From Bacteroidetes bacterium GWA2_40_15 (lineage in GTDB: Bacteria; Bacteroidota; Bacteroidia; Bacteroidales; VadinHA17), in NCBI GenBank assembly GCA_001768195.1, contig MENI01000004.1, positions 12,022 through 67,502 on the forward strand: 55,481 nt of DNA, read 5' to 3'. Positions 34,730-44,143 of the stretch are shown in pieces. A program made the translations under genes and the position numbers. Position 1 is the first letter of the stretch, and each line of letters starts with the position of its first letter. The notes beneath the pieces are model-generated. The model was not told the DNA's origin. It saw nothing but the letters and a program-made list of their open reading frames with translations, and ran no database searches.

Positions 34730-36625
34730 ATGAGCGACAGGATCAAGCATGAATGCGGCATTGCATTGTTGAGATTGCGCAAGCCGATGGAATATTATAT
34801 TGATAAATACGGAACATGGAATTATGGCCTGCAGAAGATGTACCTCATGATGGAGAAACAGCATAACAGGGGCCAGGATGGAGCAGGTATTGCAGGGATA
34901 AAGCTCGATATGCCTCCGGGAAACAGATATATATTCAGGCAGAGATCGAACCAGGCGAATCCTATAAAGGAGATATTTGAACGTATCTATGAGGATATCG
35001 AAGCATTGAATAGTGTCAGCGGAGCTGATTTCAGCAACCCTGATTTTGTCAGGGAAAAGGTTCCATTTGCCTGCGATATTTATCTGGGACATCTGCGCTA
35101 CGGGACATATGGAAATTATAATATAGATTATGTCCATCCTGTAAGCAGGGAGAATAACTGGCGGTCGAGGAATCTTGTCATGGCCGGTAATTTCAACCTG
35201 ACAAATGTAGGTGAGGTATTCAGCAGTCTGATCAGGCTGGGGCAAAATCCGGTCGACTTTTCAGATACTGTAACAATTCTTGAGAATGTAGGGCACCGTC
35301 TGGATGAAGAGAATGAAAGACTTTTCCGTAAATTCAAGGATGAAGGATTCTCAAAAAAGGATATTTCTCCTCTTATCGAGAAGAATCTCGACCTTTCGCA
35401 TATCCTTAAAAAAGCAAGCCGTAACTGGGACGGTGGTTATGCTATGGCAGGCATGGTGGGACATGGAGATGCCTTTGTTATGAGAGATCCGTCAGGCATC
35501 AGGCCGGCATTCTATTATATTGATGATGAAGTTGTTGTGGTTGCCTCTGAGAGGCCTGTCATTCAAACAATATTCAATGTACGGACCGATAATGTGATTG
35601 AACTTCCTCCTGCCAGCGCAATAATTATAAAAGCTTCAGGAGAAACCACTGTTGAGAAACTGCAGGAAGAGAAAGAGATCAGAAAATGTTCTTTTGAGAG
35701 GATCTACTTCTCAAGAGGAACAGACAAGACTATCTACAGGGAAAGAAAAAAGCTTGGGGAGTTGTTAACCATGCCGGTACTGAGAGCAGTAAACTTTGAC
35801 ATCGATAAAACGGTTTTTTCGTATATCCCAAACACTGCTGAAAGTGCATTTTACGGTCTTATAAAAGGGGTTGAGGATTATCTTAACCAGTCTAAAATTG
35901 ATGCTATTTCAGGTAAAGATCTGACCCGCGAAGAACTGGAAAGAATTATCCGGCAGAGGCCTAGAGTTGAAAAGATAGCAGTTAAGGACGTAAAACTCAG
36001 GACATTCATATCAGAGGATAAGGGTCGCGATGATCTTGTCGGGCATGTTTACGATATAACGTATGGTGTCATTAAGCGCGGATCCGATAACCTTGTAGTG
36101 ATAGATGATTCAATAGTAAGAGGTACAACGCTCAAAAAGAGTATAATACGCATACTTGACAAGCTCGATCCACTGAAAATTGTCATTGTCTCTTCATCAC
36201 CTCAGATAAGGTATCCCGACTGTTATGGAATTGACATGGCAAAGCTCGGAGACTTTATAGCTTTTAAGGCAGCTGTTGAACTTCTGAAGGATACTGACAG
36301 AGAAGATCTCCTGGTATCTACTTATGAAGATGCTAAAGCTGAACTTAAAAAACCTGTTGAGGAGATGGTCAATATGGTAAAGAAGATTTATAAACCGTTT
36401 ACTCCGGAAGAGATCTCGGCAAAGATCTCTTCGATGCTTAAATCGGATGAGATAAAGTCAGAGGTTAAAATAGTCTTTCAGTCAATTGAAAGCCTTCATG
36501 AAGCCTGCCCCGATCATCTGGGCGACTGGTACTTCACAGGGAATTATCCAACCCCCGGAGGCAATAAGGTTGTAAACCAGTCATATATAAACTTTGTTGA
36601 AGGCAGGGACATTCGGGCCTATTGA
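34730..36625 (+). CDS. purF: Amidophosphoribosyltransferase (PurF), long Bacteroidota type
   Basis: A protein of 631 residues. Residues 1-15 read MSDRIKHECGIALLR; Cys9 would be the N-terminal nucleophile after removal of a short propeptide, as in Bacillus PurF. The Ntn glutaminase domain continues with EKQHNRGQDGAGIAG and LRYGTYGNYN. The phosphoribosyltransferase half has DNLVVIDDSIVRGTTLKKS (PRPP site, near residues 453-471) and IVIVSSSPQIRYPDCYGIDM. It converts PRPP and glutamine to phosphoribosylamine, the first step of purine synthesis. The longer C-terminal tail (ending GRDIRAY) is characteristic of Bacteroidota. The last seven bases overlap the convergent glsB-like gene. Confidence 0.88.
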   Translation: MSDRIKHECGIALLRLRKPMEYYIDKYGTWNYGLQKMYLMMEKQHNRGQDGAGIAGIKLDMPPGNRYIFRQRSNQANPIKEIFERIYEDIEALNSVSGADFSNPDFVREKVPFACDIYLGHLRYGTYGNYNIDYVHPVSRENNWRSRNLVMAGNFNLTNVGEVFSSLIRLGQNPVDFSDTVTILENVGHRLDEENERLFRKFKDEGFSKKDISPLIEKNLDLSHILKKASRNWDGGYAMAGMVGHGDAFVMRDPSGIRPAFYYIDDEVVVVASERPVIQTIFNVRTDNVIELPPASAIIIKASGETTVEKLQEEKEIRKCSFERIYFSRGTDKTIYRERKKLGELLTMPVLRAVNFDIDKTVFSYIPNTAESAFYGLIKGVEDYLNQSKIDAISGKDLTREELERIIRQRPRVEKIAVKDVKLRTFISEDKGRDDLVGHVYDITYGVIKRGSDNLVVIDDSIVRGTTLKKSIIRILDKLDPLKIVIVSSSPQIRYPDCYGIDMAKLGDFIAFKAAVELLKDTDREDLLVSTYEDAKAELKKPVEEMVNMVKKIYKPFTPEEISAKISSMLKSDEIKSEVKIVFQSIESLHEACPDHLGDWYFTGNYPTPGGNKVVNQSYINFVEGRDIRAY

Positions 36626-37581
36626 TTTCCATGAGAGAACCAGGTGATCATGAAATCCTTCTTGTAGGAAGCAAGATGCCTGTTTATTTTTTCAACATAC
36701 ATATCCCTCATGGTGATCATAATACCCGTCTCCTCCACATCGCCGAATTTATGATTTATGAAGGTGCCGAAAGTTCTCATAGTGGGTGACAGGTTCATAT
36801 AGGCATTGATAAGAGGCGGAATGTTCTCATTTAAACTTCTTACCTCACGGGATAGTATTTTATAGTTCTCTTTATACCGCCATCCTCTGAAGATCTTTTT
36901 CATCTCCTCCTGATGAATCAGAATATCAGCAGGATCTTTAGGAATAACAAGCCCGTCAGGATCGTTAAAGTGTCTGTTAAGGAAATAGAGAATCATATTC
37001 CTTGCTTTCTGGTTAAAATGAGGATACATTGTCACTTTTCCGAACAGATATTTTAAATGGTGATTGTCAATCATTAATGCACCCAGCCCGTCCCATAGAT
37101 TATCCAGGGCAAACAGGCTTCTCCTTCCCATAGTCCTTGACTGATAGTCAGGATGGACAAATGATCTTCCCAACTCCATCAGGTGCGGGTAGTATTTTCT
37201 AAGGAATTTGGCGGAAAAATGGAAATATGATGATGAAGCAAGTTTTGAAATATCACAGTTTGTGCAGTTTTTTGGAGGGAAATAGTACCTGTAGCCCCCG
37301 ATAATCTCCCTGTTTTCAGGATCCCATACAATCAGTTGTTTCTGAGGATCATCGGGGGCTGTATCGAATTCATCGATATCAATTTCCTTACCCGTTCCTC
37401 CTCCTGCATGTCGGAAGGTCAGTTCTCTCACCCTTCCTGTTTCATGCATAAGTGCGGGGGAATTGTTATTATCAAAAATATAGACCTCATTGTTGCCATT
37501 ATTGGTACGGCGCAGCAGCTTGTCGCTTGTTAGCTCTGCAATTATCTGATCTTTAGGCAGCTGTTCAACAACGGGTTTCAT
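36619..37581 (-). CDS. glsB: GNAT-fold N-acyltransferase, GlsB/OlsB-like (glycine lipid)
   Basis: A protein of 320 residues. The fold is that of the hemolysin-type GNAT/OlsB family: VRELTFRHAGGGTGKEID, DEFDTAPDDPQKQLIVWD, then IIGGYRYYF, and ELGRSFVHPDYQSRTMGRRS. In Bacteroides thetaiotaomicron such a protein (GlsB) N-acylates glycine, and the neighbouring PlsC-type enzyme (GlsA) adds a second acyl chain, giving glycine lipids. The next gene upstream here is that PlsC-type protein, 78 bases away, which supports the assignment. Substrate not proven for this protein. Confidence 0.8.
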   Translation of the reverse strand: MKPVVEQLPKDQIIAELTSDKLLRRTNNGNNEVYIFDNNNSPALMHETGRVRELTFRHAGGGTGKEIDIDEFDTAPDDPQKQLIVWDPENREIIGGYRYYFPPKNCTNCDISKLASSSYFHFSAKFLRKYYPHLMELGRSFVHPDYQSRTMGRRSLFALDNLWDGLGALMIDNHHLKYLFGKVTMYPHFNQKARNMILYFLNRHFNDPDGLVIPKDPADILIHQEEMKKIFRGWRYKENYKILSREVRSLNENIPPLINAYMNLSPTMRTFGTFINHKFGDVEETGIMITMRDMYVEKINRHLASYKKDFMITWFSHGNQ

Positions 37582-37659
37582 ACGGGTACTATTTAAAACG
37601 GTGGAAGCAGATATTTCACTCTGTTAAATCAAATGCAATTTACTCTTTTTTGTTTATTC

Positions 37660-38478
37660 TTAAATCCGGATTTGTGATGCCAGTTCATATGTTTTTGATT
37701 TAACCCATTCGGCCCACTCAGGATATGTCCTTGATTTGTCAAAGGTCTGCCATGGAATTTTTTCACCGAATACAAGATGTATCTCCTTATCCTTTTGCCG
37801 GAACATCTCATCAGCAAGATAAACCATCTCAATATTGGCTTTAACGCCAATCATTTTTCTGAAATTTGAAAGATTGTAGAAAAAATCAGAATTCCTTCCT
37901 GAGAAATAGGCAGGGATGATATCTCTCTTATGTAAAATAGCCTTGGTTATAAAACTTTTATGCCACTGCAGGTCTTTGATCACACCTCTCTTTTTTCTTG
38001 AGCAGAGTCCTGCAGGGAAATAGAGTATCTGGCTGTCAGAGGAGTATGTCTTCTCAATCAGTAGGGCAGCCTCCTTCCCCTGACTGCCATGCTTGTTTAC
38101 AGGTATGAAAATGCCTGAAAGGTTTTCAATGTATGTTAGAATGTCGTTAACAGGGAATTTAATGTCATTGAAGTGTTTCGATAACTCATCAATGAATACA
38201 ACTCCATCAAGACCCCCAAGGGGGTGATTCGAAACAAATATATACCTTCCTGCGGATGGGATGTTTTCGGGGCCTGTCACTTTGTATCTTATCTTCAGAA
38301 AGCTTAACCATGACGCCACCAGATCTGCATCCCTGACCTGTTCATTCCTGGCAAGAAAATCATTTATTTCATCCTGGTGGACAACTCTTTTAAGATAATT
38401 TATCAAAAAACCGGGTATCACTTTTCTTAATGCCGGATTCTTTGAGGAGAGCACCTTCTCAACATCTATTTTGATCAT
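37660..38478 (-). CDS. glsA: PlsC-like O-acyltransferase, GlsA-like
   Basis: Start at 38478 (MIKIDVEKVLSSKNPAL) is preferred; an ATG at 38505 is in frame. 272 residues. Acyltransferase motifs: VSNHPLGGLDGV (NHxxxxD) and LYFPAGLCSRKK, which takes the place of the usual EG[TS] block. In Bacteroides this family is the O-acyltransferase of glycine lipid synthesis, next to glsB. It would act at the inner membrane. Upstream lies the hairpin-rich spacer before mraZ. Confidence 0.8.
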   Translation of the reverse strand: MIKIDVEKVLSSKNPALRKVIPGFLINYLKRVVHQDEINDFLARNEQVRDADLVASWLSFLKIRYKVTGPENIPSAGRYIFVSNHPLGGLDGVVFIDELSKHFNDIKFPVNDILTYIENLSGIFIPVNKHGSQGKEAALLIEKTYSSDSQILYFPAGLCSRKKRGVIKDLQWHKSFITKAILHKRDIIPAYFSGRNSDFFYNLSNFRKMIGVKANIEMVYLADEMFRQKDKEIHLVFGEKIPWQTFDKSRTYPEWAEWVKSKTYELASQIRI

Positions 38479-38560
38479 CTCATTTCTGCCCGGAACACTT
38501 TCCATTCTGATATGTTTCTGATTATTTATTTGGGGATGAAATTTAGTAAAAAAAAAGCAA

Positions 38561-38665
38561 TGACCTCATCCCAAACCCCTCTCCCAGGGTGAGAGGGGCT
38601 TAAGCAAAAGATAATCATTTACTTACACCCCTTCTCCTCCGGGAGAAGGGGTAGAGGGATGAGGT
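38561..38665. repeat. Paired-hairpin repeat between glsA and mraZ
   Basis: Outer inverted repeat CCTCATCCC (38564-38572) / GGGATGAGG (38656-38664). Two G/C-rich hairpins lie inside: CCCCTCTCCC-A-GGGTGAGAGGGG (38576-38598) and CCCCTTCTCC-TCC-GGGAGAAGGGG (38628-38651). It fills the middle of the 356-base spacer before mraZ; the remainder (38506-38560 and 38666-38767) is AT-rich and unremarkable. Confidence 0.8.
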
Positions 38666-38767
38666 AAAAAAACAGCTCCATCGGAGCGGATTATTTGTAG
38701 AATCCCAAAATATCAGCAAGTTGATATGCATACGAATAAGAAAAGTTATTAACAAAAATGTAAAAAA

Positions 38768-38797
38768 GTGGGGCAAAGTGGGGCAAAGTGGATAAAA
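38768..38797 (+). promoter_or_regulatory. MraZ-box repeats upstream of mraZ
   Basis: Three consecutive 10-base units: GTGGGGCAAA, GTGGGGCAAA, GTGGATAAAA, ending 38 bases before the mraZ start. MraZ binds TGGG-type repeats spaced by about one DNA turn and represses its own operon in E. coli. Expected to control the whole dcw cluster. Confidence 0.8.
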
Positions 38798-38834
38798 TTT
38801 ATTTATTTTAGCCTTTTTATCAGAAAAAGCGGGA

Positions 38835-39299
38835 ATGGCCACATTTATCGGAGATTACACGTGCAAGGCTGATGTCAAGGGAAGGATAATTCTTCCGATG
38901 GCATTCAAGAAGCAGATGCCTGCTGATGCACAGGATCATTTTGTGGTGAGAAAGGATATTTTCGAGAATTGCCTTGTTCTCTATTCGATTGAAGACTGGA
39001 ACCGTCAGCTCGACAAAATAAGGAAACGCATGAATCCTTATAACCGTGAGCATAATATGTTCCTTCGAAACTTCTTTAAGGGGACTGCAGAACTCTCGCT
39101 TGATAACAGTAACCGTCTTCTTATTCCTAAGAGGCTGATGGATTTGATCGGCGCAGAAAGAGATGTTGTGCTTGCAGGTCAGGATGGGCGTATAGAGATC
39201 TGGTCAGCAGCTGTTTATGACAAGATTGATATGGCTGCAGGGGATTTCGCCGATCTGGCTGAAAAGCTCATGGGTGGAAGCTTAAATGATTCTCAATAA
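38835..39299 (+). CDS. mraZ: Transcriptional regulator MraZ
   Basis: A protein of 154 residues with two SpoVT/AbrB-like halves: FIGDYTCKADVKGRIILPMA and, in the second, LSLDNSNRLLIPKRLMDLIG. Each contains the DxxGR/DxxNR pattern of MraZ repeats. First gene of the dcw cluster; the stop overlaps the next start by one base (TAATG). Likely autoregulatory through the upstream boxes. Confidence 0.94.
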   Translation: MATFIGDYTCKADVKGRIILPMAFKKQMPADAQDHFVVRKDIFENCLVLYSIEDWNRQLDKIRKRMNPYNREHNMFLRNFFKGTAELSLDNSNRLLIPKRLMDLIGAERDVVLAGQDGRIEIWSAAVYDKIDMAAGDFADLAEKLMGGSLNDSQ

Positions 39300-40195
39300 T
39301 GGTTTATCATATTCCCGCACTGCTCAACGAGAGTATCGATGGGCTGAATATAAGTCCTGACGGGATTTATGTCGATGTAACATTCGGAGGAGGAGGACAT
39401 TCAATGGAGATTCTTAAACGGCTGAGGTCAGGAAGGCTGATCGCATTCGATCAGGATAAAGATGCAAAGATTAATGCTCCTGATGATCCCAGGTTCCTTC
39501 TGCTTGATCAGAATTTCAGATTTCTTAAAAACAATCTTCTCTTTAACGGCATCAGCTCTATTGACGGGTTGATTGCTGACCTTGGGGTTTCATTTCACCA
39601 GTTTGATGAAGCTGACCGTGGTTTCACATTCCGGCAGGACGCTCCTCTGGATATGAGAATGAACAGGGACAGCAGAATTACTGCGGCAATTCTTCTCAAT
39701 ACAATGGATGAGGGTTCAATGGCAGATATGTTTTACAACTACGGTGAGTTTAGAAATTCAAGAAGAATAGCCGGAGAAATAGTTTCTGCAAGAGAGATCA
39801 AGCCTTTCGCATCGGTAAAGGATATAATTGATACAATAGGGAAACTGGCTCCTTTCAGACAGGAGCATAAGTTTTATGCAAGAATATTTCAGTCTCTCAG
39901 GATTGCAGTTAATCATGAGATTGATTACCTGATGGAGATGCTTGAACAGTCTCTTTCAATGCTCAGACCCGGAGGCAGGCTTGCAGTAATAACATATCAT
40001 TCCCTTGAGGACCGTATTGTTAAGAATTTTATGAGAACCGGAAATTTTGAAGGCGGGGGAATAAAGGATTTCTACGGAAACATGGAAACTCCGTTCCGTC
40101 TTATTTCCAGGAAAGGAATTACCCCTGGTGATGAGGAGATAGCATCAAACAACAGAGCAAGAAGTGCACGTTTGAGGATAGCTGAAAAGATATGA
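39299..40195 (+). CDS. rsmH: 16S rRNA (cytosine(1402)-N4)-methyltransferase RsmH
   Basis: A protein of 298 residues. SAM-binding region VDVTFGGGGHSMEILKRL; GLIADLGVSFHQFDEADRGF and FRQDAPLDMRMNRD; then ITYHSLEDRIVKNFMR. These are the RsmH (MraW) signatures. It methylates C1402 of 16S rRNA. Starts inside the mraZ stop codon. Confidence 0.96.
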   Translation: MVYHIPALLNESIDGLNISPDGIYVDVTFGGGGHSMEILKRLRSGRLIAFDQDKDAKINAPDDPRFLLLDQNFRFLKNNLLFNGISSIDGLIADLGVSFHQFDEADRGFTFRQDAPLDMRMNRDSRITAAILLNTMDEGSMADMFYNYGEFRNSRRIAGEIVSAREIKPFASVKDIIDTIGKLAPFRQEHKFYARIFQSLRIAVNHEIDYLMEMLEQSLSMLRPGGRLAVITYHSLEDRIVKNFMRTGNFEGGGIKDFYGNMETPFRLISRKGITPGDEEIASNNRARSARLRIAEKI

Positions 40196-40198
40196 TTC

Positions 40199-40558
40199 AT
40201 GACTGAGAAAAAGGAAAATAGTGCAAAACAGATTAAAACAGGAGCTTTTTTAAAGGAGCTGCTTAGCGGGTCGATGGTTTCAGAAAAGATCATCCTTAAA
40301 AACCTCGGATATATCTCGCTTGTGACTTTTCTGGCTGCACTTTACATAGCAAACAGGTTTCATGCCGAAAGGATTACAAGGGAAACAGCCAGCTTGCAGC
40401 GGGAGGTGAAAGATCTCAGGGCTGAAGCCTTGTCAACATCGGCCGACCTGATGTTTGTAAGCAGGCAATCACAGGTGTACAACCTGATAAAGGAAAAGGG
40501 ACTTAATCTCGAGGAGGTGAAGACTCCGCCATATAAGTTACTTGTTGACAAAAAATAG
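40199..40558 (+). CDS. ftsL: FtsL-like divisome protein
   Basis: A protein of 119 residues with one transmembrane helix (ILKNLGYISLVTFLAALYIA, about 43-62) followed by a coiled-coil stretch (ASLQREVKDLRAEALSTS). Placement between rsmH and ftsI and the small single-TM layout match the FtsL/DivIC-like proteins of Bacteroidota. Likely a scaffold in the cytoplasmic membrane. Sequence identity alone would not prove it. Confidence 0.75.
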   Translation: MTEKKENSAKQIKTGAFLKELLSGSMVSEKIILKNLGYISLVTFLAALYIANRFHAERITRETASLQREVKDLRAEALSTSADLMFVSRQSQVYNLIKEKGLNLEEVKTPPYKLLVDKK

Positions 40559-40563
40559 GAGCA

Positions 40564-42678
40564 ATGGCAGTAAGGGATGAAATAGTATGGCGCAGCGGCA
40601 TTGTATATATTGCAATTGTCCTGATGGCTCTTGCTCTTATTGTCCGCATTATAATACTTCAGTACGTTCAGCACGGGAAATGGTCCGGTATGAGCGACAA
40701 GTATGTTTACAGAACTACCGAAGTGCCGGCCAACAGGGGAGATATACTCGCTGATGACGGAAGATTGCTGGCAAGCTCGGTTCCTTACTACACGATTTAC
40801 ATGGATACCCGGAGCTCGGGAATGTCTGCTGAAACATGGTCAAATGGGATCAATGGCTTATCGGCAGGTCTGTCAAGGTTGCTTGGTGAGAGATCTGCCG
40901 CCGGATGGAGAGCTGTCATAACAGAAGCCAGAAGAAGAGGTGACCGTTATTTCCTCATAAAACGGAAAGTTGACTACGAAACACTGGTGAAACTTAAGGA
41001 GCTCCCGATTTTCAGGGAAGGCCAGTTCAGGGGGGGGATGGTGGCACAGGCTGAGAACAGACGGATATTGCCGAACAATGAACTGGCCGCCAGAACAATT
41101 GGATATCTGAATCTTGGGAGTGAAGGAAATGAGGTAGGAGTTGAGGGTGCTTTCGACAAGGAACTGGCAGGAAAGAACGGTATTGCAGTCAAGCAGAGAC
41201 TTATCGGTGGAGACTGGATAATTGTGGAAGACGCCAGTTCTGTTGATTCAAAGGATGGAAATGACGTTGTAACAACCATTGATATTGATCTTCAGGATCT
41301 TGCCTCATCGGCCCTTCTCGGTCAGCTCAGAAAACATAATGCCCATCACGGATGTGCAGTTCTGATGGAAGTTAAAACGGGGGATATCAAGGCAATTGCC
41401 AATCTGGAGACTGGAAGTGATGGCAGGTATCATGAGACATACAATTATGCTCTTGGGGAAAGCACTGAACCGGGATCCACTTTTAAGCTTCCTGCAATAA
41501 TGGCAGCCCTCGAGGATGGGGTTATTGATACCAGCGATATTATCGATACAGGCACAGGGAGCGTAAGATACTACAACAAGATTATAAGAGACACAAGAGA
41601 TGAAGGTTACGGTAAAATAAGCGTGAAGCAGGTTTTTGAGAAATCATCCAACGTAGGCACTTCAAAAATCATATATGACAATTACAAAGACCGGCCGGAG
41701 GATTTTGTAAACAGGCTTTATGCTATGAAGCTTAACGAGAAGCTTAACCTTCAGCTGAAAGGAGAAGGCGAACCTTTGATCAGGTATCCCGGAGATAAAC
41801 TATGGTCGGGATTGTCATTACCCATGATGTCGCATGGTTATGAAGTACAGATGACCCCGCTTCAGGTTCTCACCTTCTATAATGCTGTTGCCAATGATGG
41901 AAAGATGATGAAGCCCCGTTTTGTGACTGCAATTAAGCGGAGCGGTACCACAATAAAAAGATATGAACCTGAGGTTATTATGAACTCCATCGCCTCTAGG
42001 TCCACAATAAGAAAAGCGAAAAGTATGATGGAAGGAGTGGTTGAACATGGCACCGCCACAAACCTGAAGAATCCAAATTACAGGATAGCCGGAAAGACAG
42101 GAACTGCCCAGATTGCAAAAGATAACAGAGGATACAGGCAGGGAGCCAGGATCTCCTATCAGGCATCATTTGTTGGATATTTCCCTGCAGAGAATCCGCT
42201 CTATTCCTGCATTGTGGTTGTAAATGCCCCTTCCAACGGTGTCTATTACGGAAATATAGTGGCAGGTACTGTTTTTAAAGAGATCTCCGACAGGGTTTAT
42301 GCAACAAGATTCTACCGCGATTTCCGGGCTGAGAACAGTAAAGATGTCACTCCGGCTGCTCCTGAAGCCGGTAATGGCTACAGGGATGATATAGATGAAG
42401 TTCTTGGAAACCTGAAGGTTCGCTACCGAAGGACTTCCTCCGATAACTGGGTAGCAACACGGGAAAGCGGTGACACTATAAGGCTTTCATCTGTAAGAAT
42501 AATGGAGGGTCTTGTTCCTGATGTAAGGGGAATGAGCCTGAGGGATGCTGTTTACCTGCTCGAAAGTTCAGGTCTGAGAGTCAGATACAGTGGAAAGGGA
42601 AGGGTTCGCAGGCAATCACCTGAACATGGTGCCAGATACTTTGAAGGATCAGTGGTATCACTTGAAATGAATATGTAG
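40564..42678 (+). CDS. ftsI: Penicillin-binding protein 3 / FtsI, with C-terminal PASTA domain
   Basis: A protein of 704 residues. One N-terminal TM helix (VYIAIVLMALALIVRIIIL), a dimerisation domain, then the transpeptidase: EPGSTFKLP (SxxK, catalytic Ser), EKSSNVGTS (SxN) and YRIAGKTGTAQ (KTG). The last 60 residues form a PASTA domain (LVPDVRGMSLRDAVYLLESS, then a final VVSLEMNM). It crosslinks septal peptidoglycan. The stop is one base from murE. Confidence 0.95.
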   Translation: MAVRDEIVWRSGIVYIAIVLMALALIVRIIILQYVQHGKWSGMSDKYVYRTTEVPANRGDILADDGRLLASSVPYYTIYMDTRSSGMSAETWSNGINGLSAGLSRLLGERSAAGWRAVITEARRRGDRYFLIKRKVDYETLVKLKELPIFREGQFRGGMVAQAENRRILPNNELAARTIGYLNLGSEGNEVGVEGAFDKELAGKNGIAVKQRLIGGDWIIVEDASSVDSKDGNDVVTTIDIDLQDLASSALLGQLRKHNAHHGCAVLMEVKTGDIKAIANLETGSDGRYHETYNYALGESTEPGSTFKLPAIMAALEDGVIDTSDIIDTGTGSVRYYNKIIRDTRDEGYGKISVKQVFEKSSNVGTSKIIYDNYKDRPEDFVNRLYAMKLNEKLNLQLKGEGEPLIRYPGDKLWSGLSLPMMSHGYEVQMTPLQVLTFYNAVANDGKMMKPRFVTAIKRSGTTIKRYEPEVIMNSIASRSTIRKAKSMMEGVVEHGTATNLKNPNYRIAGKTGTAQIAKDNRGYRQGARISYQASFVGYFPAENPLYSCIVVVNAPSNGVYYGNIVAGTVFKEISDRVYATRFYRDFRAENSKDVTPAAPEAGNGYRDDIDEVLGNLKVRYRRTSSDNWVATRESGDTIRLSSVRIMEGLVPDVRGMSLRDAVYLLESSGLRVRYSGKGRVRRQSPEHGARYFEGSVVSLEMNM

Positions 42679-42679
42679 A

Positions 42680-44137
42680 ATGATGAAAATTGAAGAAATC
42701 CTCGGGGGCATTGATGTAATTGCGGTGAAGGGTGATATTTCCCGGTCTGTTTCATCTGTGGAATTCGATTCACGTAAAGTGATCGCAGGTACCATGTTTG
42801 TAGCAGTGCATGGCAACACTACCGACGGACATAACTATATAAGTTCAGCTGTTGCCTCCGGCGCTTCTGCAATCCTTTGCGAAACACTTCCTGAAAATCC
42901 TGAAAAGCATATATGCTGGATAAAGACAATGGATTCAGCAACGGCACTGGGACAGGCAGCTTCGAATTTTTATGACAATCCTTCGGGCTCACTTAAGCTT
43001 GTAGGTGTTACCGGTACCAACGGCAAAACAACCATTGCAACCCTGCTTTACAATATGTTTGTAAGGCTGGGATATAAATGCGGCCTTTTTTCTACGGTTT
43101 GTAATTATATAAACGGAAAAGAACTTCCTGCCACTCACACAACTCCTGATCCTGTGCAGCTTAACAAGCTTCTTTCCGATATGGTAAAGGAAGGATGCGA
43201 TTATGCATTTATGGAGGTAAGTTCACACTCCGCTCATCAGAAACGTATCGCAGGTCTTAAGTTTGCCGGAGGGATATTTACCAACCTGACACACGATCAT
43301 CTCGATTATCATAAAACATTCGACAGATACATTGCCGCAAAGAAAAGCTTTTTTGATTCACTCGGCAGTGATTCATTTGCCCTTGTGAATTCTGATGACA
43401 GGAATGGACAGGTTATGCTGCAGAATTGCAATGCAGCTCATTATACCTTTTCAGTAAGATCAATGGCTGATTTCAGATGTAAAATCCTTGAACTTGGTTT
43501 TTCAGGTATGGCCATAAAGATCCAGGGGGAAGAGGTATGGACAAAGTTCATTGGCGATTTTAATGCATCCAATCTTCTGGCTGTCTATGGCGCCTCATCC
43601 CTGCTTGGAGCAGAAAGCAAGGAGATACTTACAATACTTAGCGACCTGAGTCCGGTTTCCGGACGGCTTGAGGTAATTAAGTCTGCCGGCGGAATATCGG
43701 GCATTGTCGACTATGCGCATACTCCCGATGCTCTGCTTAATGTGATAGATACAATAAATAAGATCAGGCAGGGAGGTGTTCAGCTGATAACAGTTGTAGG
43801 GGCAGGAGGCGACAGGGACAGGACCAAACGCCCGAAGATGGCTTTTATATCTGCAGAGGGAAGCTCAAAAGTGATTCTGACTTCCGATAATCCCAGAACC
43901 GAAGACCCCGAAAAAATACTCGATGATATGGAAGCCGGAATATCTGCCGACCTTAAGAAAAAGACTCTCAGGATCGCAGACCGGAGAGAGGCAATAAAAA
44001 CAGCTGTAATGCTTGCCGGTGAGGGCGATGTGGTTCTTATTGCAGGGAAGGGTCATGAAGATTACCAGGAGATAAACGGAGTGAAACATCATTTTGATGA
44101 CAGGGAGGAATTAAGAAAAGCTTTATTATTAAAATAG
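42680..44137 (+). CDS. murE: UDP-MurNAc-tripeptide synthetase (MurE), meso-DAP type
   Basis: A protein of 485 residues (ATG at 42680, a second ATG one codon on). The Mur ligase ATP site is GVTGTNGKTTIATLL; the middle domain has HDHLDYHKTFDRY; and the substrate motif near the C-terminus reads TSDNPRTEDPEKI, the DNPR signature for meso-diaminopimelate. A Gram-negative DAP-type wall is therefore expected. Adds DAP to UDP-MurNAc-Ala-Glu. Confidence 0.96.
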   Translation: MMKIEEILGGIDVIAVKGDISRSVSSVEFDSRKVIAGTMFVAVHGNTTDGHNYISSAVASGASAILCETLPENPEKHICWIKTMDSATALGQAASNFYDNPSGSLKLVGVTGTNGKTTIATLLYNMFVRLGYKCGLFSTVCNYINGKELPATHTTPDPVQLNKLLSDMVKEGCDYAFMEVSSHSAHQKRIAGLKFAGGIFTNLTHDHLDYHKTFDRYIAAKKSFFDSLGSDSFALVNSDDRNGQVMLQNCNAAHYTFSVRSMADFRCKILELGFSGMAIKIQGEEVWTKFIGDFNASNLLAVYGASSLLGAESKEILTILSDLSPVSGRLEVIKSAGGISGIVDYAHTPDALLNVIDTINKIRQGGVQLITVVGAGGDRDRTKRPKMAFISAEGSSKVILTSDNPRTEDPEKILDDMEAGISADLKKKTLRIADRREAIKTAVMLAGEGDVVLIAGKGHEDYQEINGVKHHFDDREELRKALLLK

Positions 44138-44143
44138 GCAACG

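Noticed and set aside
38561-38665. Riboswitch or leader for mraZ
   Set aside because: Two G/C hairpins within an inverted repeat look like a dispersed spacer repeat; they lie upstream of the MraZ boxes, so they are probably not in the transcript.
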